Made by a program: the position numbers and the translations under genes. This document shows, piece after piece, positions 12,821 through 23,900 of a stretch of 64,000 bases of DNA. Under the pieces are notes generated by a model. That model was not told where the DNA came from. It saw nothing but the letters and a program-made list of their open reading frames with translations, and searched no databases. Source of the DNA: Watersipora subatra. Lineage: Eukaryota > Bryozoa > Gymnolaemata > Cheilostomatida > Watersiporidae. Every line of letters begins with the position of its first letter. The stretch's first letter is position 1. The DNA lies in assembly GCF_963576615.1 (NCBI RefSeq), contig NC_088708.1:48409196-48473195 (forward strand), read 5' to 3'.

Positions 12821-14593
12821 CACTTTTAGCATTCTTGAGTAATGTGCTCTTGAAGTTGTCATAAAATTGCGAGTTCAACCCATGATGTACTTCAAATCTG
12901 TATACGCCATACAGTGTACATTACATAAATATTATGCGTGGACTAGTTATTTTTGTTTTGAATGTATGGTATTGTATTATCACTGGCTAGCCATAAACCA
13001 TTGTCTAAAAACTGTCTTCATGTATTTATATATTGTATTTGGGTCAAACCTTAACATTTGAAAAATAAAAAGTCAGCAGATATTCATTTTAGTCCCATTA
13101 GCGTTGATTATTGGAAGCATTGACGGCCATTCTTGGTCAACCTATTTTTCAGTTTGTCATTGTTCATTTTTGCACACATTCATTGCTATCACCTATTTTT
13201 CTTCATAAGTGCAGATGTCGTTTAAACTCTTGCCATGCCCTGAAGCAGTGCAAAACAACGGTTTTACTGATGTGAAGATTGTGGCATGACTTATCGGGTT
13301 TTCACTTGCAAAACAAGCTATCTACTAGCTATGTGACAATTGAAACCAAGTCAAACACAAATGATACAAATGATGATTGAGAAGCAGTGACTTGCCATTG
13401 CAATGTAGAAATTTCTGTCTCAGATTTTGGCAAAACCCAAACCACAATTGAAAAGGGCTCATAGCACGCCAGACTTTGATGTATTACTATTGTTAAGCTA
13501 TGTACATTCATTTGCAGTCTGTTGCATGTAGTAGGAAAAACTATTCATACAGTTAACAGATATAAAATGCTACATATAGCATAATATTTTATATGCAGTA
13601 CTTTCTAGCTTCCTAAATTTTTACTTATCTTACTTTTTACATTTCCATGAGGTGGACTAGGAGACACTTCTAGTCAAATCACTTCACTTCAACCATGTGT
13701 CAAAAAAATTACCATTTAGTAAAGTGGTTGTTAATGATAGCGCGTTATTGTGTAGAGCAGCTGACGAATAAATTAACATTTGAATATTGCATGTAGAACT
13801 ATGCGCAAATTGATAGCTGTATTCGCAGTTATTCCATTGAATAAAGCTAGATCATTGCCGAAATAGATAAAGAACAACCTTTACTTGCATCCCCTTAGAT
13901 CATTTTTTATAATATCACTCTTTCAAAGAATTAATGAACTTATAATATGAAAAACATTCTAGCTCTGTGTGGATGCAGTTTGTCGTTTAAAGTCCAATTC
14001 CTGTGCTAGTTCCACTAAAGACTATCAGCGTTTTGCGAATGTATCGCTGAAAGGTTCTACACGTACTGCAAGAAAATGATCTTTACATCAGAAATAAATA
14101 GTGAATGGTTGATTAAGAAACTCAGACTTACAATTTATAAACTATAATGCAAAATGCTTTATATTTGTTTTCAAAGGACTGGTTGGGACTGTAATATGCT
14201 CAAATATGCGTGTAGTAAAAAACTGGTGCTTCAATTTAGTAGTTCTACATAAGACTACCTAACAACATGATGTTAACAGATTGTTTCACTCGTTCACTTG
14301 AACATGACTAAACGGAACTTTTGAAAAGAGTACCATGTCTAAAACTTTCCTCAACCATGCTGCCAATACCGGTTATTCCTAAGTTTTAGGAAACCATGCG
14401 TTCTCTGTATTGTTAATATTTTGTGTGAGGCTTGCTATTCTTTCTGTTTTTCTGCCTGTCATCAGTTGTTATTGATAATGGTAAGTCTGGTTTAGACTTG
14501 CGCTATTGTTCTTCTAATGAGTCTTGTGAGGGTCATTTGGATTTACCTAATATGTATTTTCAAGTTTTTTACTTGTTGTTTTGCTGCCTCAGT

Positions 14594-14706
14594 ATATAAA
14601 GATATAAAGATATAAATATAAGTATATAAATATATAAAGATATAAATATAAGTATATAAATATATAAAGATATAAATATAAGTATATAAATATATAAAGA
14701 TATAAA
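14594..14706. repeat. 30-bp AT-rich minisatellite
   Basis: Three to four copies of a 30-bp unit built from tataaagatataaatataag. It lies about 190 bases upstream of the RSL1D1 start-codon exon. Confidence 0.9.
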
Positions 14707-14896
14707 TGAAAATAATATTGTCAGTCTCTGTTACATCAAAGGACCAATGTTATACAACTGCCAAGCCACCTCAAGATTTGCCCGTCATAATAGTATTCAT
14801 ACGCAAAGTTTTTTATTTCTATTTTACATTCATATTTATTTATTTAGATGCTTGGAAACTGCTATGCATTGACTTTTTTGAATATTTTTGTTTCAG

Positions 14897-14963
14897 ATAA
14901 CATCCAGCAGTAGCTATAAGCTTCTGTGTTCTTCGAATTATGGACACGATTACAAATGAACAG
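14897..14963 (+). CDS. RSL1D1: RSL1D1 exon with start codon
   Basis: Acceptor tttgtttcag, then 43 untranslated bases, ATG at 14940-14942, MDTITNEQ, and donor CAG/gtaagt after 14963. The acceptor implies at least one upstream untranslated exon that I could not place. Intron 14964-16102 shows nothing. Confidence 0.75.
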
Positions 14964-17900
14964 GTAAGTTTTTGATTTGCATGTTTTTATAACTACAACC
15001 ATGCATATATCAAAACTTTTGTATCTGTTAAAGTATGACCCAATTTAGATTGTAGTCAAATGTACATTAGATTTGAAGTCGTTCTGTGATTTCTGTCAAC
15101 TAATTATTATGAATGAAACTAGTTCGGTTGTCAAGAGCAATCATGCATTCTCTTACTAAAATGATACCCAGAATATGATAAGGTAAAAAATGCTTATTCT
15201 GCCAAGATGCGTGTTTAAACCATTTTGCACATGATACATAATATAGATACTGCTGACTTGAGAGCTTTACCTTACTTCACCTTTACTTTAGTCTTACAAA
15301 ATTCCACTATTATTTTAAACAACGATTTTCTTCATTACACAAGTTATTTTTGTGTTATTGAATATGTAACATTTATGGTTACTTATGATAGATATAACAT
15401 TTTTTGTTTGGTCAAAACAATTGTGCTGGAAAACTGTTAGCAACTCACACATTTAAGTGTTAGTATTGCTCGATTATACTTTACAGATGCACCTTAAACA
15501 TGCCGCTTGTATTTACCCCGAACCATACAAATAAATATGCGGAGATGGCACATTTGCCCATTTGAACACATTTTGACTGCATTATTTATTACCAACTGAA
15601 ATTTTGTTTTTCAATTATACTATGCTATCACATCACTTATATTATTGTTGCTGAGCTGAAAGAGGCTGCCAGTCTAGAAATGTGAGCCACAATGACTAAT
15701 GCTAGGAGCTAATAAATGACAGAGATATTTTTTACTATTCTATTCTTTGTAATTGGCACACATATGCAGTTAGTTATAACAGTTCAGTAACAGTTTGTTG
15801 AGAACCATTTAATATGGCTAAAATAATTACAGTACTAGCTCTGCTATAAATTTAATTCTGATGCTGTTATCGACTGGTTCAGCAGTGAAGAAGCTTTAGG
15901 TTAGAAAACAGTCAAGATGAATTTGGAACCAAAAAGAAGGAAGTGAGGAAAAGTGAGAGTGATATTCGTAGCAGCGGTAGAAGCCAACAATGATAAATAA
16001 ATTTAATCAAGTGATTTTATTTTAGTTTCTGCAGTTATTATATGATGAACATTGCTTGTTTATTTCATTTGCAAATAAAATTATTTCCTCGCCGTTCTGT
16101 AGATTCTGAAAGCTATCACCTTCCTGCGACAAGAGAAGGAAAAAAAGAGTGATCTTTTTGCTGGTGTCCAGAGGTTTACACTTCAAGTCTGTATGTTCAA
16201 GCTGCCAGTGCTGCCAAAGGATGCAAAGAATAGCCAACTTGTCCGCGTGTGAGTAACCTATCCTTTCTTTTTATTTTCTACATACATGAGCACTCTTAAG
16301 AACTCATGCTGAAAAAGTTGGTTGGGAGAATCAGTCTTTTGCCATACGTATGGTGATGAATTTTTAGCTTGCTTCAGCTAGACCAGGGGTTCCCAACCTT
16401 TTTCATTCAGTTCCCCCCCCCCTTATGCCTTTTCATAAATTTGATTCGCCACGCACTTTCAACTCACATGACTAAAAACAACCGATACAAATTATAATCC
16501 CATTTTATTGTACATACTTTTTTTCTAAACATATAACAACATATAACAACATATTATTAATTTTTATGCTGCCTGCATACAACACACAGCAATACATGAC
16601 CTTCGGCATAGCAGTTAATTGGTGTATGACTAGGTAAACTTACTATATAGATAAAAATCTGGATGGATTTGTTCACATATATCTGGGTTCTGACTAATAG
16701 CTTATTATTAGCAACTAACTAGTGTTATAGATAAAACCAAAATGTTAAATGATGAAACCCAAACTCACACGGCACTGCAGGACGTAAGATAAAAATTCTT
16801 ATATTCCTCTTGCTCAGCTCTTATAGCATGCAGCTTCAGCAGTTGAGGTGATGCAGGTTACGCTGGTAGGTTACCCGCTTTGCAAGAGCTCATGTTAGCT
16901 AGCTCTTTGATTATGCTTCAGGGTGCTGCCACACATGCTGCCAAATGTTGATGCATGCTTGATCGTAAGTGATGGTGAGAACAAAAAGGATCGAACCAAG
17001 ATAGAGGAGACAATTCAGCATTATGAGCAATTGCTGAACAAAGAAAAGATAACAGAGATAAAGGAAGTGAGTTCTGTACATCTGTTCTGTACCATTGTGT
17101 AGTTATATACACTGGTATTACTGTACTCGGTACATCTGACCATTGTATAGTTATATATACTGGTATTACTATACTCTATACATCTGACCATTGTATAGTT
17201 ATATACACTGGTATTACTGTACTCTGTACATCTGACCATTGTAAAGTTATCTACAGGGGTACAGTGCGCCCTCATGACACGATTACCCTGATATACGATT
17301 GTTTTTACCTACGAAGTGGAGCTTGATGAATTTTTCATGCGACCGTATGAATCTTATTTCACCATACGAATTCAACAAAATTTTTGCCCGAGTTCAAATT
17401 TGGCAGTCGGTGTGCTTTAATGTACGTATAAATAACAAAGACACCGAAATGCTGTTCGCCAAAAATACACATTTTCACAACTCCTAAGAGACACAATGAT
17501 CAATTTCTCTCAGCTCAGCTGAGAGTAGATTCTAGTGTATAAAACGGAATATTTTCCTTTTAAACCAGTAGCAAAGTTGTAGTTGCGATCCCGCCAAACA
17601 GAAGGTCAGTGGTCAGACAACTTTCCTTAGCCTGCTAACAAAATCCATTTTATTACGGAAACAGTATTGTTTAGATATCCTTGATGAATTAAGTGGAATA
17701 GGGTTTTAAACAGGTTCGCTAAGGGTTATATTTAAAGCGTAGACAGAAACTGATAAGTGATAAAATTTTAGTGATAAAAAGTGAAAATTCAATAAAATGG
17801 AAAAAAATACATACTAAAACTTGGCTTTAAGTGTGTGTGTTAACTAAGCTAAACTTATTTGAGGTGAGTTCAAAGTTTATGTTATACGTGCGTCTGTCTT

Positions 17901-20900
17901 GAAGGTAAGAACTCCTTACAGTACGTACTGCACACGGTACATTAATATGTTACATTTTATTGCAGATCATAACCACTAAATACAATTAAGTTACTGTAGG
18001 TAACTATAGTTACTAAGGTTAACATATTATTTTGTTACTAATTTTTAATATGTTTAGCACTTATATAAAGTTTTGCCGATTTTCATCTGGAGATGTTCGC
18101 ATTATATAATTACTATGGTTTCTATACCCCTACATACAATTTATTCACCATGCGATGCCAACCTGGGAACGGATCAACATCGTATCCTTGAGGATGCACT
18201 GTATTACTGTTATCCCTTGCTGCTTCGCTGCCACCTTTCTCGGTTTCAGCACTTCACGGTTTAAAATGTTCATTAGAACATAAAAAGAAGTTAAGTAAAA
18301 GAGACATTAAATAATTAATATACATAAGTACATGAATTCACATACATGTGACTTACATCTCACAACCAACCTAGTTAATCACAAATACGAAGATTCAGAC
18401 CAGGCGAATTCCAAACTACACCCGTACTATGTAAGTGTATTTTCTGGCCTGGCATACTGGGGCTGAAGTTAAAATATAAACTGAAGGTCAATCAAAATAA
18501 CTTCAATTTATTTACTCATCATGAAGGAAATAAATACAATATATGTATATGTTTAGTAGTTCAAGTGTTTCAGTGTTAACATTTTTTCTCACACACATAT
18601 ACTTTAAAAATTAGTTTATATTTCGCGGATTTTCACATAATTATCGAGGGAGGACGCCGATCCCCATTAACTGCGAAAATTGAGGAATTCCTTTAGGAAT
18701 TCCTTTACTATACTTTGTACATCTGACCATCATATAGTTAATGGCACTGATATCACTTCATTAACCATTATCAATCTGGTAGTCTTTCATTCTCTAGTTG
18801 TTATCTCAATATCTACGTACATAATAGAGTCGGTAGTTTTAGCTGTCTTACAATATGGGATATATTATAACATAAGGTAGAGAAGCGTAATGTGCCATTG
18901 TGCATGTGCAACTAATTGTGAATGGAGAGCACTGACACTGTGTAACACTCTATTTAAATTCTCTCTACCAGATTATTCCATTGCTCAAAATGAAGCTGGA
19001 ATATCAAACATTCGAGGCCAAGTCAGCGCTGGCAACTAGCTACAATTTGGTGCTCGCTGATGCTTCTGTCTACAGATTCCTTCCTCCTCTCCTTGGCAAG
19101 GCATTTCACCGCAAAAAACGGTTAGTGCGTTGTGTTGCGTTTGGAGCGGTTGCAAAGTCATTCTACAAGGCTTCTCTGCGTTAAGTCAACTTGCATAATA
19201 CAAATCTTGTGTTATTTCATGTTTCCATGTGACATGAATCTTAATTGTGCAATGACATTATGACATGCCTCCATAAGACGTGCCTCTACATGTGATATGA
19301 CATGTTTTCATATTGCATGACCCCAAATGCGATACGAAATTATGACATGTGTTCATATGGCATGACTCTACAGGTACTATAATACTACTGTGCATCATTG
19401 CAGGACTCCTGTTCAAGTCAGCTTGCAAGGGACTGGAGTTGGTAAACGATTGAAGCAAAGTCTACGAACACAACTATGTGAGCTGTCATTCAAAGGGGCC
19501 AACAAGTAAGTTATCCCACTCTGCAGTCTGACTTTGTTCACATCTAACTATCCTATTTCTGTTTCAGGTTCACCAGATTATATCTATTTTGTGTAGGTTT
19601 TGCAAATTCCTGCGTTTGTTTTCATAAAAACTATCAACTGGTGTAGAAGGCACCCATTGCAGTTGTCGGTATCTATAACTCTCGTTACCTCTGCAAACCG
19701 ATTTGTCAAGCATGTGAACCAATAGTTTTTACATCCTATGTACTTGAATTATGGAAAAATCTGCTCATATTACTATTGCTGATCTATGTGTGGTGGTTCT
19801 AACTTACCTGTTGCTATGGAATTTTATTATGTCACAGTTTAAATATAGTTTTTTTTCCATCCAGCTATACAATATTTGATGCCTTTTTCTCTCTGGCTTC
19901 TAACATCATCTGATACTTGCTCAATTATAACAATTTTTTATTTTCAACAGTAATGGTAAGAAACTATAGCCTTTACATGTGGCCAGTTAATTTGTAGTTG
20001 TCTCTCTTGTTGCATCTTGTTGCATTCAACATTACTGTAAACTCTTACAGTATCAATCTGAGGTAAGTTAGCTATAGACCAAGTGTCTACTTCGGGGCTC
20101 TCATTGCAGTTTGTAGTATTTTATATGGCGATAAAGATGACTTGTGTATGAGCAAATGTAATATAGATGAAGCTAACATTAGTGTTTTTGATATTAAAAG
20201 ACTGCATATGATTGTCAGCTATTTAGATACAGCTAAAAACATAGAGGATGAGGCCAGCCACCCTCTTTCTTTTAATAAATGCAAATTTGATATTATATGA
20301 GACATTCTATATATCTAAGTGTTTGTTTGTCATATGTCCAGTTATAGCGATATATTTATTGGAGCGAAAAGAATGCTCCACACTGGTGTTGAACTCGGAA
20401 ACAACGGTTCGCAGACAGGCGTGCTATCCACCGCACAGCCTAGTTGTGATATAATGGAATGATTAGCCGACTTGAATAATTCTCACAAGCTTGAAGATTA
20501 TGATTGCGTGAGAGATCATGACGGCGCATAATGATTATAAGTATGATTATTACAAACTGTGGCAAACTAGCTGCGTGCCTTAGTGGTAGTACGCTTGGCT
20601 TCACATCTGTGCATCCGTAGAATGTATGGATTTGATTCTTGTGAGTACGCCATGTTTTTTCTTAACGCCTTGTTGGAAAACGGACACAGCCCTTACTTTT
20701 GTAAAGGTTTAGCCTAGCTTACTCAAATTCTCAAAAGCTCTCAGCTTACTTAAGAGTTACTCCAATTCATTGGATAAAGAAACTTAGCCAATAGCAACTA
20801 CATTACCTGCCACTTTTTATAAGCCGTTTTAAATCTTGCACGAGTGTGTAGCATAAGAAGTAAGAAATGTTTGAATTATGCATTGGCCGGGCACACAGAA

Positions 20901-23900
20901 ATAAACAAACACCGTCATTTAAAAGTTAAAATGGTAAATGTTGTATATGTTAATCAAAAATTAATTTTCTGTACAAAAACCTTTTTTATTACTCCGGGCA
21001 ATGCCAGGCCTTCAACTAGTAGTATAATATATACTCCAAGAGAGATACGACACAGTGTAATATGTATAATCGTTGTCTCATTTTGTAGCTCTGTAGTTGT
21101 TGGTGAGGGGGAGATGACAGACGAGGAGATAGCTGAGAATGTAAAGGCAGCAGTTACCAAGTTAGCTGAGGTGCTGCCTGGTGGGGAAAACAACATTTTC
21201 AAGTTTAACCTGAGACTTCATGACTCCATAGTGCTTCCCATATACATCTCGGGCGGTACGTTCCTTGTTTATGTCGAGTTCCTTGTTTATGTCGAGTTCC
21301 TTGTTTATGTCGAGCTCCTTGTTTATGTCGAGTTCCTTGTCTATGTTGAGTAATCTTTTGACGCTCTTATTTTATTCTCTGCATTACATGACTATGTTTA
21401 TGATAATATTGTCTGTGTCAAGTTTCGGAATTCTCTTGACAATCAAAGAGTAGATCGGTTGTGACGTTGTTCAGTGACACAGTATGTTTTTTGACAGTTC
21501 ATTTTGTGTCATGAGAATAATGTCTGCAGTTTTACTGTCAGTAGCCATAGGCTTGCGTAATCTTCATATGATCAAACCTCTACAGTGTGAAATATTAGCA
21601 AAGGTACAACGTAATTTCTGGCTGATATTTAAAATTACTTAAAAAATTGAAATTTTATATGTGAGGAGAGAAATCTGATAGAAATTTAAAACGGAAGAAA
21701 ACTTAATGACAAATTTATATTTCAAGTTAATCTAAATTGTATATAGCATAAGTTCAGTAAATCACTCGCTACCTCTGAAGATATGCACATTGCTAAGTCT
21801 ACACCTCCATTCATGTGTCTCTTAAGTAAAGCATTAAAAGCCCTCTTTTAACTGATTAGTACTTTAATAATTTAGTTTTTGCGTATCATTTAAGCTTTTT
21901 TACCTTTCGCTTTTTATGCAGTTTATTGCAATGTATTCGTTTTAATGCTATATGTAATTATTGTCAGTATTTGGGTTTTTGGTGGGGATATAGATCGATG
22001 CAAATAAAATACAATAGATCTTTGGCTTTTAACATCTTTTTCGAGGTTTTTATTCAAGTATATGAAATCAAGTCACTAAAACTTTTCTGTCTCCAAAATA
22101 CCATCCACAGTAAAAGTCAAGTAATGTATTCGTATAAAAAAGTTTGTTTCAACTTGTATTAACAGTTTAACTTAGTATGTCAGTGTTTGATTGGGTGTTT
22201 TTGATGGTCGGTTCTCATTTCTTCGTATGATATGTATATGGCTTCATTTCCTGCCGACTATTGACATGCATGCATTTACTATTGTACTTCTACAGCTGAC
22301 AGAGCTTCTGTTCCGGTCCCTCCTTTGCCTGAGATGTATGAGAATCAAGGAGAGACACTAGAAGATGAAGTTTCTACAGTCAAAGGCAAAGTGACCATCA
22401 AGCCCGATGGTTCGGTGATCATTACCAAGGCTGATGGCAGGAAGGAGGTTATCAGTGAGTCTTCGCCCACATTATCTCTGCCTGCATTCTATTGGTTGTT
22501 TATATTATCACAGCAGCTTTAGTTGCTGATGCTTATTTTAGCTTGCAAGTAAAATTCTGTCGCATAGCCTGAGATTCACATTGTTCACAATTGATTTCAC
22601 TCTCCTAAGGTGTGAGCCGCAGAAGTTGCAGGATTTTAGCAATAACGTTTATTGACCAATCAAAATGTGTAATCGCACGCATCGCATATTCTGATTGGTC
22701 ATGTTATTTCCCCTACAAGCTCCAAATCTTTTGCAGCTTACGATTTGATATAAATGGTTCAGTCGCAGATGAGGCCCTCAAATTCTAAACTTCTAAATCT
22801 GATGTTTGTAGTGTTGGTCTTGACACTATGAGACTTTCTTTGCTAAGCGGTTGCCCACCCTATGGCACCAACGACGCCTTAAGAAACAGTCAAAAATATC
22901 ATTTTTCCTAACGCTTGTAGTAGTTGGGCAGATGAGTGAGGCAGCCGCAGACTTGTGGGCTATTGTACTTAGCTATAATCAAGTCTTAAGTTACTAACAG
23001 TGCCATTCACCAAACTTCATTAAAATCTCACCTTGAATGACTGGCTATTGCAATATTTTACTGATATAAAGTTGGAATACAAAGTTTAAAAACTCAGCAC
23101 AAGCCCATTCATCCGTGTACTCTTCCATTAGAATTTTTTGGGTGGTGACTTTAGCGTAGGCTAGTCTTGGCTGATTTAAATGTATGTTGAAATTGACAAA
23201 AATAAAATATATGAAAGGTTTTTTATGATCGTAGATATGATCTATTTGATTAAAATAAACCACAGTGTACACCTTTGTATTTATCATATACAGTACACAG
23301 GACTCTGAGTGTATAAGGCTGGGGTAGGAGTCGTCAACCTACTCTAGTCTTTTAACTCTTTAAAGTTCGTATTAATTTTCAAGACAATTTCAAAAGCCGA
23401 CATGGCCATACATAATCTTTCATAACTTGAGAAGGTATTTCTTTAAATTACTAATTGCATCTTATTCAGCACAAAACTTCATTTTTAATGATATAAAAAA
23501 TAGCTAGCTTTATTAAACTCTTCTATTCCATAATAGGGGGAAAAATGGTTCAGTGAAATAATTTCTTAATCGCCTCCAAATTGCAGGAGAACAATAGAAT
23601 AAGAACAATTTTGGCTACAAGAACAAAAAATAATGTTACACATATTTTGTGACCTCATGTTAGCCATGTACACCATAGTGAGTACTGCAACCTTGTCATC
23701 ATAGTAGCTTTATTGTTTTGCATTACAGAGGATATGTTTCCATCAAGCACAACAAGGAGTTATTAGTAGAATCTTAGAAGTTGTGTGATCACTGCTCTTT
23801 TGTGTTTTTTAAAGCTCAACGTGGGGAGGTTCTTTGTGAGTTTGTACAAAATAAAAGTGTTGACTACGGCTATTTCTGAGCTAATTAAAAAAAATTCATT

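Larger units (their letters stand above)
9506..14896. other. Head-to-head intergenic interval
   Basis: Separates the divergent MKK3/6 and RSL1D1 genes and should contain both promoters and any 5' untranslated exons. I could not pick out a TATA box or CpG island with confidence. The small open frames here (for example 10740-10949) show no recognisable domain. A repeat block sits at about 11770-12820 and a 30-bp AT minisatellite at 14594-14706. Confidence 0.5.

Noticed and set aside
13215..13295. Possible exon after gcag/ATGTCGTTTAAACTCTTGCC
   Set aside because: Stops after about 24 codons (GTGGCATGA) and connects to nothing in phase.
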